From Ancistrus triradiatus (taxonomy: Eukaryota > Chordata > Actinopteri > Siluriformes > Loricariidae), in NCBI GenBank assembly GCA_025084515.1, contig JAJAGP010001978.1, positions 1 to 64,000 of the forward strand: DNA of 64,000 bases. The letters are read 5' to 3'. A program made the position numbers and the translations under genes. Under the pieces are notes generated by a model that saw nothing but the letters and a program-made list of their open reading frames with translations, had not been told where the DNA came from and ran no database searches. Numbering within the stretch: position 1 is the first letter of the stretch; each line of letters opens with the position of its first letter. Shown here one piece after another: positions 53,901-64,000 of this stretch.

Positions 53901-56775
53901 GTCCTCTCTATTTATAAGTTTTATAACTCCTCCCTACTTATAAACATCAACATCCCAACAATAAATCTCAATAACGTATTCAGGATCAAATAAAAAACTA
54001 GTGGATGATGAACATAATATACATTAAGGCTGATTTTTCACATTTTTTCAACAATTGTTTAAGTACACAATCTCCTTTTAATCAGCTGTCATCAAAGCTA
54101 TATGTCCCATCCTGGTGAGTGACTATTTGTATTAATGGCTTTTTGCTGCAGGGCATGACAGTTTTCTCTATTTAGATTCCAAAACAAAGCTAAGGCCAAG
54201 CACTCATGCATGTGAGGCTATTCATGGCCATTAACGAGGATACATGATAAAAGCAACTGCAGTGTCCTAAATAATTCAATCGCACCTCTATAGTGCATGT
54301 TATATTTTTATGTGCTACACAAAGGCATTTATATACATAGTATGTATTTTTTATGGGTTATTGGTAACAAAAGACAATATTTGATCAAACCTCAAATGGT
54401 ACGGCCTTCCTTGCGTGAAACCTGACAGCTGGGCATTCATTTCCATGTTGCATTATTTAGATACTGGAATTATGTGTATGCAAAATGGCTAGGGATGAAT
54501 GAATGAGTTTCTGTCAATAGGCTTAACTGCTGTATACTCCATGTCCATCTTCCTTTAATAAAACACTCATTTACAGTTTCATTAAGAACTTAGTTCAGCC
54601 CTACACAAAAGTTAATTTGACAATGCGGTGAAATGCTTTTTATGGAGTTACTGTTCAATTCAAAACACAAGAAAGTACATATCGCAATGTTCAGTTTAAA
54701 AGTTAAATATCAACTTTTGGTGCATTTTCAATGTGAACATTCATTGGCTTCCACAGCCGTTCAGGACAATCCCTCTCTTGTTAGAACTGACAAGTGGAAC
54801 TTGTAATGCGTGAGGAACTTTATTATGTAAATGCTGGATGACCATATACAAAGTATGTATATGAATGTGGACTGACAAAGAACAATGCGACTCTTCTTTG
54901 TGAGTGTGTTTTAGTGTTGGAGCGATGCTTTAGACAGACGAACAGAGCAACTCTGGCTGTAATGGTCACACATTTTTGGCATGCTGAGTCTAAGTGTCTA
55001 ATGGTCTGTGGAAACTGAAATTTCAATGCAGTGTTTACAATGCCTGCTCTTTAGATACAGTCAAGTACATTATTATATCCTAGATAAAGGTCAACAAAAC
55101 ATACTTAAAGTAAAAACAAACTAATAAATAATTGCAACTAAGCATAGTTTCCTTGCTCCTACTTAACCATAAGTAATTTGTTTTTCCTTTAAAATTGCAC
55201 TACACAGCCCACTGGACAATATATATATTTCCACAGAGCGCTTTTATTACTTTTAAATAATTGAACAACAGTATTTTCATCATGTCTCATTTTGTTTGCT
55301 GCAATACGACATTTCATTGCACCATTGCAAGAGTGATACATTTTACTGCAAAATATTAACTTGCAAGCAGTTATTTCATATGTAGGGCAGCGGAGTTTGT
55401 CCGTGTGCTTATGTAATGGAATATGCTTTTGCACAGAAATAAGCAAGGAAGTCTATGAATCCTTTAACTGCCCCTTATCAACTGTGTTCAACTTATAAAT
55501 CAGTGATTAGGGGACCATTCTGGACATAATCCATAATTACAGGTCCTTCACTGGGTCATTAACAAGGATAAAAATATTTATAGGCATTAAAATCCTGTGG
55601 TAGCCTAGCGGTTAAGGTGCAGGACTATGGACCAGAAGGTCCAGGGTTCAAATCCCACCTCTGCCAAGCTGCCACTGTTGGGTCCTTGAGCAAGACACTT
55701 AACCCACAATTGCTTGGATTTGTAAGACTGTACCAATTGTAAGTCGCTCTGGATAAGGGCGTCTGCTAAATGCTGTACATGTAAAATATTATCATGTTAA
55801 CGCACTTTTAATGCTTCGACTTTGACAGTCCTAGAATAAAAAACTACAAATCCTGCCTGTACGGTAATGATGAAATAAACAAGACTGTAATAAGAACCAT
55901 CATATTTTAATCAGTGACAACATATATAAATAATGACAAGCAAAATCTCATGTCAAAAGTTTTGTACGTGTTTTGCACCTACAAGAACTTATAACAGTGT
56001 GCAATCCTTATCATCTTCCTTGTCTGTGCTGACAAATGTGTCTCAGATTATGAATGCTAGCCAAATATTTTGGCATATGCATCACACATATAACCAGTCA
56101 ACAAACATCTCTACAGTCTAGAGCAAATAAATGTGATAACAACAGCAGACTTTCCCCTTGGTGGGAAAGTTTACACAGACACAGAAGCTAAAAACAGCTG
56201 CTGACTGCTATGATGCATAGCTAAGAAATCTAGGGAATTCAAACGGATGTGTGGTCCTTGGCAGATGTCTAGGGTATGTCAGAAAAAGAATGGACCAGAC
56301 CAGATGTTTGGAAGCCAGTGACCACACTGACCATGACAACATTGCACAAATATACTAGTGACTGTGAAAAAGAGGGCAAACTACCATAACATACAGTTCT
56401 GTTGAAAATACTGAAATAGTAAGTAGTATTAGTAATTAAAACTCTGCACATTCACACAGTCATAATACATAATCAAAATATACATTTTAAAATAAATGTA
56501 TTATTAATATATAATCCCACATCATGAGCTCTCAAATCTCTGGTAGGGCAGAACGCAAGAGATGACAGATCACTATAGTGAATGATGAAGATTACAAAAA
56601 GATACTGCTGCCCTAATGTGCTATCGTTGGCAAAACCAGGCATATTAGTTGACCGACTAACCCCTGGCTATCTTGAGATGACAGTTGTTTACTTTGGAAT
56701 GTGGTAGTGGATGATTTGCAGCAAATCTCTGTGAAAAACTAATCATGCTTTGCTTCTCCAGTCCAAAGTAAGACA

Positions 56776-56811
<36 letters not shown>

Positions 56812-59800
56812 AAGCAGAGTCAGCTGGAGAATAGCTCATGATCTTATGCAAAGAAGGCCAGGAATGAGAAACATAGGAGTCAAATGGAGAAGTCATGCTA
56901 AACCACTTTTACAACGCTGCTTTACTGTCAGAGATTATGAGGCTGGGTTTTATGCTTGTAAAAATGCATCATTAAAGTGCTATGAAAGCCAAATGTCCCA
57001 CAGGCAAACAAAGAAAAGACCTGTGATGTTCAGAAACCTCAAGTTTTATTGTTTTACTTGGCCTACAAGTGTATGTTAAATATTTAGAAAAAGTAGAAGC
57101 CTACGTTAATTAGGTGTTTCTCCAACTTCACAATCTGTGCTTTCCAATGCCAGTTCTACACCCATTTCCAACAGTTAGCATATGATTTTCACAGCTTCGT
57201 TTCGTCAACTTTTTTTGGACCTAAGTTTATAGTAATCATGTTGTAAGCTGCAACTGAGAACAGACACTACACTATAATTCAATAACTTTCAGAGAAAATG
57301 CTGAAATATGGACTAACAATATGAATAATTGAATGTATTCTGATCATTTATAATGAGTACTTCTGACATTAAATTCAATGATAGAGTACAGTTTGCAAAT
57401 ATTATATTAAGAAAAATACAATCCAAATATGATTGCAGTTGAAGCAAATTCCCACAAATTATGTAACAACATGTGAAATCATTAAAAATTATAAACCTGA
57501 TGTATTAACATCATGATAAAACTAAGAATTAAATTTTTTTCTCGCCTAGTGTTTAATTAAATATATGAAAGACTTTTTGACATAAGATTATTTCCTTACA
57601 AAGGAGCAATTCAAATTCATTTAGTTTGTGAAAATAGAAACTTCAAGGTTTAAAGTACTATTACAGTAGCAGTTGGTTACGGATGTGATTAGATATTTGG
57701 CATTTGTATATATTAAGCATTTGCTGTATATTAAATTATACAGGGGTGTGAAAAAGTGTTTGCCAACTTCCTGATTTCCTGTGTTGTTGCATGTTTGTCA
57801 CACTTACCGTATTTTTGGACCATAAGGCGCACTTAAAATCCTTTAACTTTCTCAAAAATCGACAGTGCGCCTTAAAATGCGGTGCGTCTAATGTATGAAT
57901 TTATTCTGGTTGTGCTTTCTGACCTAGAACCAATTGTAGATGGTACACGGCCCTCATAAATCTGTCAAAATGTTTTAGCACGGTCTTGATAAGTTACGAA
58001 GCTTACGGCAAGCATAGTGCGCAGCATCGCGGAGTAATACGGTATGTGCTTCAGCATTAGGGTGTGTGCATTCATTCATTTTTAAAGCGGATTTCAAACT
58101 CAACGCTATCAGTCACGCAGTACAACATGGACATAGAACAGCTGCGAGAGAATTCAACGTTAACGAATCAATGATACGGAAGTGGAGGAAGCAGGAAGAC
58201 GCCCTGCGCCAGGTAAAGACCAAACTGAGTTTCCGACGGAACTTAAGAGTTTTGTTTCATTTCATGCGCCTTATAACCCGGTGCGCTTTATGTATGAAAA
58301 TAGATCCGTTAGCAGCCGATCGTTGATATCGCGTCTTATAACCCGGTGCTCTTTATGGTCCGAAAAATACAGTAAGTGTTTCAGAACATCAAACCAATTT
58401 AAATATTAGTCAAAGACAACACAAATTAAACACAAAATGCAGTTTTTAAATGAAGGTGTTTATTATTAAGGGAGAAAAAATCCAAAACTACTTGGCCGTG
58501 GGAAATAAAGTGATTGCCCCCTAAACCTAATAACTGCTTGGGCCATCCTTAGCAGCAACAACTGCAACCAAGCATTTGCGATAACTTGCAATGAGCCTTT
58601 TACAGCATTGTGGAGGAATTTTGGCCACTCATCTTTGCAGAATTGCTGTAATTCAGAAACATTGGAGGCTTTTCGAGCATAAACGGCCTTTTTAAAGTCA
58701 TGCCACAGCATCTCAGTAGCATTCAGGTCAGGACATTGACTAGGCCACTCCAAAGTCTTTTCTTCGGAGTGTTTTCTTCAGCCATTCAGAGGTGGACTTG
58801 CTGGTGTAAAAAAAAAATAGGAAAAATAGGTGCAAACACCTTTTCACACCACTGTATATGTATACTCACAGGACAAAACATTTTTTACCTGTGACTGAAA
58901 TGTACCTAATAGCTCCACAAATTCTTATGAAAATTTCCTGTAGACTGGTATTTTTGTCACTGCTGGTAGACCCATATGACTGTATGCTTCAATACACCTG
59001 CAAATTCAGTTACTTCCTTCACACTATGGCCTCTGGCACATCCAAATGCAATCCCTCCTTTTTGCCAACCAATAACATCTGTCTTGATCCATTTTGCACA
59101 CTTCTATGAGACACGTCTTCTCAATATAAGAATCACATTACCCACCTTGCAATTATTTATAGCCTGATCATCCTTGTGCAATGCCATTTGCAGGACCCTG
59201 AAATTACTACCATCTTAAATACGTAAGGTGACAATTTTTTGGTCCATGGAGTATATTATGTATATTTATTGTATATACCTTTAATGACTGTCTGAGGGTA
59301 GCACGATGGCTCAGTGCTTAGCACTATTGCGTTACAGCAAAAAGGTCCTGGTTTCAATCCCAGGTGGAGTGGTCTGGGTCCTCCCCATGTCTGAGTGTGT
59401 TTACTCTGGGTACTCCGGTTTCCTTACACAGTCCAAAGACATGCGTGTTAGGTTACTTGGTGCCCCTTGTGTGTGACTGTATGCATGCCCTACGATGGAT
59501 TGGCGCCCAGTCTAGGGTTGTTTCTGCCATGCGCCCTGTGCCGCAGGCTAGGCACCAGCTCTCCCGTGACCCTGTCTAGGATTAAGCGGATAAGAAAGTG
59601 AATGAGTGTGAATGTGAGGACTGACTCTCTGCCTGGCTCACAAACTGTAGCAGAACTAAAAGTTCTTCATATGTCAGCAAGATAATTATGTTAACCTGAA
59701 TTAAGGATGCTTGGTCTATCATGAATTCAACTACCAGAACTTTAGGACTTGTTTTAACTTGCACTATAAGTTATGAAGCAGTTCACATAGCATCATTGTT

Positions 59801-61669
59801 ACAGATTATCACGGTTTATAGACCTGAGCTCACATTAATCATTTGCTGAGATCTGCAGCAGACACCACATGTCAGCGATAAAAAAAATCCTATCAGTCAG
59901 ATAAAATAAGTAGTAAAATAAAGTTTTAGCCGTTAAGTTTTTGATTAGATTTAAGGTAGAAAATATATTTTACTTAAAACTGCTTTATTATAATGCTTAT
60001 GCTTGAATGTACTGTGAACTGTGAAACGTAAGACATTGCACTTTATCATTTCAATGCTGAAGAGAACGATTGATGATTGATTTGTACTTTGTTGCAGTGT
60101 GAGGAATACCAGCAGGGTGTACTGATGGGTGACCTGTGTGAAGACCTTTGTGTCAGTGGCCATGTTGAATACAAGCGTTGCCTTTACTATGAAAATGGAA
60201 AGAAGGTCATGGCGGCCAGCTGGCGAGGTGTTCCGGTTGTTCTCAAGTCCAAGCTTGAGAACTTCTCCTCTTACGAAGTGTTAGGTCTGCTGGAATACCA
60301 GGACACAGCAGGGGATGTTGGGGTTGAGGAGGAGCTTTCACCCCTGGATGTGGTCTTCTACACCACACTGCAGATTAAGAACTTGCTCGGCTTGGAAGCT
60401 GGTAGTAACCTGACCCTGACAAGGCTGTGGGGCCAGAAACTAAAAGAAAGGTCACAGGTGTACTCTCGGGCTGAGCTGGCCTCTCTCTGGGCACTGCTCC
60501 AACAGGAGGAATACACCTTTCTCCGTGTGATGCAGGACCTGACAGACCATGTTGCCAAGGTCCTGGGCTCTTGTGGCCATTTTTACGCAGTGGAATACCT
60601 TGCGGCCGGACGGGCCTGGGACCAGAACATTTTCTCGCTGGAGGAGCTCTCACTGAGTGTTTCTCAGAGTCCCAATGGTAGACTGGAAAGGACAGTGACA
60701 CAGATGGATATGGTGCCCAGAGTTGCCCTAAGCTTCTTGGACATGGTGGGCCACTTTGAGAATGACTTTTCTCATCACTTACACCTTTGCGATATCAAGC
60801 CAGAGAACTTCGCCATAAGGAAGGACTTGACGGTGAGTTTTATTTTATGCATACATATGCAATAGCTCCTCTGGATCTTATGTAGTTTGATTAAGCTGAG
60901 TAAAGTTTTTAATAAGCTGTACCTAAGGCCAGCTTACTGCCAGTGAGCTGCTCTGAAGGATCAATACAAATCTTATACAAAAAAGATTTATCTTTCCACC
61001 AGATTTGCAATAGCACCAAACATTTTTCCACCCTGCCACCACCACCTCTAATGCAAACAAAGTTTTGTGAAGTGTATTCCACTTCAACTGGAGTCACTTA
61101 TTTACCAAAAAGCTGTGACAAATCAATTTGGGACTGTGGTAGCCTAGCGGGTAAGGTAATGGACTTTGGACCAGAAGGTCCAGGGTTCAAACCCCACCTC
61201 TGCCAAGCTGCCACTGTTGGGTCCTTGAGCAAGGCCCTTAACTCACAATTGCTTGGATTGTAAGACTGTACCAATTGTAAGTCGCTCTGGATAAGGGCGT
61301 CTGCTAAATGCTGTAAATGTAAATTTTGTGACTTCATGCTTAATATAGATGGATTGACTGTGAAACCATCAACATTTTTCATTCCTCTCTTTATTTCTAT
61401 CTTTGGAGTGTCATCCCATGCTCAGCATTACATACACCACAACTCTTTTGACTACTGAAACTCTCTTATCCGCTGGATAGGGGTGCCGGACAGAGTCCTG
61501 TACAGAGTCACGGGACAGTTGGTACCTAGCTGGCGGCATAGCACTAGGCAGGAACAACCCGAAACAAGTGCCAATCCAGTCAAACTAATATTGTAATTTA
61601 AAAGAGAACCATACATAGTGACCATAGGCATTTGAAAGGCACTATATACATTGAGCTTTATCATTATTA

Positions 61670-61706
<37 letters not shown>

Positions 61707-62733
61707 TTCTTATTATAACACTAATAATACTTACAACAACAATAATACAAAGTCACTACATTTAGATTGACCCACTATCTCAGCTGTTTTCGTCTGAAAT
61801 TAATCCTATAAAACACTCCACAAGAAAGCTACAGTATATTACTGTAACATAAACACATCAAGAGGTCCTTTGCAAGGATTAACAAAATACTTTGGTGCTT
61901 GAATTTATTTTCCAATGGGATGACAATCATAATTATTTTGATGCATGCCTTTCAAAATCCAAGCAATCTTAGCACTAAAGGAAATGCTATTTTTCAGGCC
62001 AATGTGTTTATTTTAAGGATGTAAACAACAGTTCAGGATTAAAGCATGACTTTAAACAGTAATCAATCTATCCATCAGTTTGACAGTCTATCTACCTCAC
62101 TCTCTAAAGCTTTGCTATAGCATTTTCCCTATTATGAAATGACAGAATGGATTTGTATTAGACATCGGTTAGATGAAATTGAATGTTGATAAATAATTAA
62201 TTTTTAAGAATGAAATATAGGCATTACGACTGTTAAGCACAGAGGGGAAAATCCATTTTGATTTGAGTCATGCTACATAAGACATATACAAAACTGCACC
62301 TGAGAAAAAGTCTTACGAAAGTCTTACGGTGGCCTTACGAAATGAAATCTGTATGAATCTGTATGAAATCTGTTTGTGATGTGTTTGGTGTTAACATCCA
62401 CTGATAGAGATAACTTATGTCTATGGTAGAATTTGTTGCCAAAAGGTTTTCATTAGAGCAAGTGTACGGTAATCATTGGCAATAAAATGGCATATAATAC
62501 ACATGATATTAAACATTGTGAAGTAAACTTTGTTCAGCGCTTAATTCTTGTTGTACTACATTTAACAGGTGGTAGCTATAGATGTGGACATGGCCTTTTT
62601 TGAGCCTAAAATGCAGGACATCCTTGAGCAGAACTGTACCAATGACAGCGACTGCAATTTCTTTGACTGCACCTCAAAATGTGACAGAAAGCGCAACAAG
62701 TGTGGATCAAAGCGCAAAAACAGCAACCTTCAG
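50754..62733 (+). CDS. dipk1c: Divergent protein kinase domain 1C (FAM69C), partial: exons 1-3
   Basis: Member of the FAM69/DIPK1 family of ER-resident, type II membrane, kinase-like proteins with cysteine-rich lumenal parts; substrate unknown to me. Coding exons: 50754-50957 (68 codons), 60098-60832 (245 codons), 62569-62733 (55 codons), all phase 0. The first ATG is at 50754, preceded by an in-frame GTG. An Arg-rich cytoplasmic start is followed by a membrane anchor at about residues 26-46, then FCTDDKSRGIL. The lumenal kinase-like domain shows a VVLKSK lysine (about 118), HLCDIKPENF in place of the catalytic loop (Asp about 300) and AIDVDMAFFEP in place of the DFG region (about 317). A Cys-rich stretch (NCTNDSDCNFFDCTSKC) follows. 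Motifs match mammalian DIPK1C closely. The final exon, about 60-80 residues, was not found before 64000 and should lie beyond the window. All three exons are free of indels. Confidence 0.93.
50958..55595. other. dipk1c intron 1, first half
   Basis: The whole intron is 9140 bp (50958-60097). This part is AT-rich, mostly free of recognisable repeats, with no extra exon seen. It is the least repeat-laden stretch of the window and so a reasonable place for regulatory elements, though none can be identified from sequence alone. Confidence 0.5.
55596..55784 (+). repeat. tRNA-derived SINE (copy 1)
   Basis: Head TGTGGTAGCCTAGCGGTTAA with an A-box-like phrase, B box GGTTCAAATCC at 55645-55655, and the conserved 3' core AAGTCGCTCTGGATAAGGGC then GTCTGCTAAATGCTG. 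Nearly identical to the copy at 61135. Confidence 0.9.
55785..57738. other. dipk1c intron 1, middle
   Basis: AT-rich. A (GT)n microsatellite lies at 56778-56808. No gene recognised. Confidence 0.5.
56778..56808. repeat. (GT)n microsatellite
   Basis: About 15 GT units. Confidence 0.95.
57807..58372 (+). mobile_element. Nested pogo-like MITE with helix-turn-helix remnant
   Basis: 566 bp, inserted within the Tc1 element. The left end CCGTATTTTTGGACCATAAG is mirrored by CTTTATGGTCCGAAAAATAC then AG at the right, with TA on both sides (57805-57806 and 58373-58374). Removing it restores the Tc1 host phrase. From 58084 the plus strand reads ADFKLNAISHAVQHGHRTAA then REFNVNESMIRKWRKQED, the Brinker/Psq-type DNA-binding domain of pogo-superfamily transposases. 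The catalytic part is absent. Confidence 0.85.
58466..58753 (-). pseudogene. Tc1-like transposase C-terminus
   Basis: Open minus-strand frame starting MEWPSQCPDLNATEMLWHDF, the catalytic-Glu region of Tc1 transposases (the usual NPIE is changed to NATE), then VSELQQFCKDEWPKF. N-terminal two thirds missing. Confidence 0.85.
59296..59612 (+). repeat. R-family interspersed repeat, longest copy
   Basis: From GGTAGCACGATGGCTCAGTG through GGTCCTGGTTTCAATCCCAG and TTTCCTTACACAGTCCAAAG to AGCGGATAAGAAAGTGAATG. It serves as the reference for the partial copies at 37005, 41097, 44050, 45388 and 61462. Confidence 0.8.
60098..60832 (+). CDS. dipk1c: dipk1c exon 2 (bulk of kinase-like domain)
   Basis: Acceptor TTTGTTGCAG, donor GTGAGT. 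735 bp in frame. Starts CEEYQQGVLMGDLCEDLCVS and includes RAELASLWALLQQEEYTFLR and SCGHFYAVEYLAAG, ending CDIKPENFAIRKDLT. Confidence 0.96.
61135..61323 (+). repeat. tRNA-derived SINE (copy 2)
   Basis: Same head, B box and 3' core as 55596-55784, with only scattered differences, suggesting recent amplification. Confidence 0.9.
61462..61580 (-). repeat. R-family repeat fragment (inverted)
   Basis: The complement reads through GTGACTCTGTACAGGACTC and ATCCAGCGGATAAGAG, the 3' part of the R repeat. Confidence 0.55.
62569..62733 (+). CDS. dipk1c: dipk1c exon 3
   Basis: Acceptor TTTAACAG, donor GTAAAT. 55 codons, VVAIDVDMAFFEPKMQDILE, then the Cys-rich NCTNDSDCNFFDCTSKC stretch, ending NSNLQ. Confidence 0.96.
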
Positions 62734-64000
62734 GTAAATGCAAATAAAATCTGAAACATATTACGGGTGTTTACCTATTCACATTATTATTACTGACCAA
62801 GTTGCATAATGTATCATTTCAGTTTAATGCAATGTTAAAAATAATAATGTTCTAAATGTACTTGACTCGTGGTACAATTTAAGATGCTTCAGAAAACACA
62901 CTCAGTGGTTGAAATGAGTGTTACAGAACTCGCTGTAATAATGGTTAGAATGGGAAAGTCATTTCATCAGCCATAACCATTACCACAATGTGTGGAATGT
63001 GAAAAATGACAAGGAACTGGAAGGAAGGAGCCTGGAGCCTACCATCATTATGTGTTTCACACACAACCGCGGTTAGAAGCTCGTGGTTATAAAAAGAAAG
63101 CTTTCGAAGGGAAAACAACTAATTTGAGAATTCAATGCTGGTTGAAAGGGAAGCAAATGTGTATTGTTTTTACACATTTGCTTTCCTATATACATAGTTT
63201 TTAACACCAGGGCCTTCTTGGCTTCATTTGTAAAGATATGCTTTAAATAATACTACGTCAACATGCATCTATAATATCTCAGCAAACTTTTCTCAGAACA
63301 CATTTGTGCAAAAACAATTGTCCTTAAACCGTTCCTGCTATTAACTTGTGATATAAATGTGTGCATTGTGTGCATCTAGATGCCGTCAATATCCTTAGTG
63401 GTCTGGACGCAAGCCATATGAACAGTTATTATAAAAATGTTACATCTTAAAATATTCTTAAAAATTGTGTAAAATTCTGTTAAACTAATTCAGAAGAATT
63501 ATTTTTAGTTGACTGTAAATTATTATTAGATAGATAGATAGATAGATAATTCCTATAACTCTCACATGACTCAAACTTTCCTGTAATTAAAAATGTATGT
63601 GCACTGTATATGCAAAGCAAGGTTCATATGCGTAGTTTTCAGTGTGTGTATTTCTATTAACATGTTCTGTTTTTGTTTCTGGCTTTTATTAATCCCAATT
63701 TGTACGTCACTTTTATTAGATCCAGTCCTTGGGACTCAAGCATTTCATAATCGTGCCCCATTTTTAATGTAATGACAACATTATGATTGGACTAAGACCA
63801 ATCACAGCCAGATTTTAGCAATATGATCACATTTTCACTTTGATCTTTTTGTGATATGTTCCAAACTCAACACCTGTTGTCAGTGCGAGTCCCCTTTAAG
63901 GAGAAAAGCCAATAGATCAGTAAGTGGGATGAAACCATGTCCAACTCCAGGCCTCAGACTGATTTCATCTGTCCATCGTTGATCACTTATCACAGCAGAT
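62734..64000. other. dipk1c intron 3 (continues past window)
   Basis: No further coding exon found. A (GATA)n array lies at 63523-63548. The terminal exon of dipk1c is expected to the right of the window. Confidence 0.6.

Larger units (their letters stand above)
57741..58854 (-). mobile_element. Tc1-like transposon (family F), interrupted by a nested MITE
   Basis: Ends CAGGGGTGTGAAAAAGTGTT and CACCTTTTCACACCACTG, flanked by TA (57739-57740 and 58855-58856). Host sequence excluding the nested element is about 546 bp, so this is an internally deleted copy. Only the C-terminal part of the transposase remains, on the minus strand. Confidence 0.88.
60833..62568. other. dipk1c intron 2
   Basis: 1736 bp. 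Contains a SINE (61135-61323), a fragment of the R repeat (61462-61580) and a (TA)n run (61671-61702). No extra exon. Confidence 0.6.

Noticed and set aside
55596..55784. Functional tRNA gene
   Set aside because: The A/B-box head is tRNA-like, but the sequence continues into the SINE 3' core and the same unit recurs at 61135; no complete cloverleaf was made out.
60358..60701. Minus-strand frames opposite dipk1c exon 2
   Set aside because: Shadows of the conserved plus-strand exon, with no features of their own.

Overview
This is a vertebrate nuclear window, almost certainly from a ray-finned (teleost) fish. It has GT-AG introns, AT-rich spacer, dinucleotide microsatellites, and a heavy load of Tc1-like transposons, L2-type LINEs and tRNA-derived SINEs. 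The Tc1 abundance would suit a catfish or another otophysan, but that is inference. No prokaryotic or CRISPR feature is present.

Three host genes can be assembled exon by exon. (1) eci2, enoyl-CoA delta isomerase 2, lies on the minus strand (26942 down to 8665). It has ten coding exons for about 389 residues: a presequence-like N-terminus, an acyl-CoA-binding domain, a crotonase/isomerase domain, and a C-terminal AKL peroxisomal signal. (2) A class V-like beta-tubulin (tubb6-like) lies on the plus strand (35299-40649) with four exons, a TATA box and a poly(A) signal. (3) dipk1c (fam69c) lies on the plus strand (50754 to 62733 and beyond). Its first three coding exons are present; the last lies past the window end. 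eci2 and tubb6 are divergently arranged; tubb6 and dipk1c run in tandem. A fourth, unidentified proline/alanine-rich reading frame runs off the left edge on the minus strand (612 to 1).

Layout: 1-819, GC-rich proline-rich frame with a perfect 30-bp coding repeat. 830-8600, transposon debris (Tc1 copies, an L2 fragment). 8665-26942, eci2, whose introns hold at least six Tc1-like elements, a Harbinger-like remnant, a BED-finger remnant and MITEs. 27230-35000, Tc1 debris, a long L2 copy, a palindrome-rich inverted-repeat element and a complete-ended Tc1. 35226-40784, tubb6. 40800-50700, repeats (SINEs, a Rex/CR1-like LINE, microsatellites). 50754-64000, dipk1c, with a 9.1-kb first intron carrying a Tc1 element that contains a nested pogo-like MITE.

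The sequence looks uneven in quality. Several segments (about 15838-16957, 21400-25400, 38750-39300, 40565-40595) carry many small insertions or deletions that break otherwise well-conserved exons (eci2 exons 3 and 5, tubb6 exons 3 and 4). Neighbouring exons are clean. Unpolished gap-fill sequence explains this better than pseudogenes. I found no convincing new multi-gene system. The least explained items are the proline-rich frame at the left edge and the palindrome-rich element at 30351-32988.
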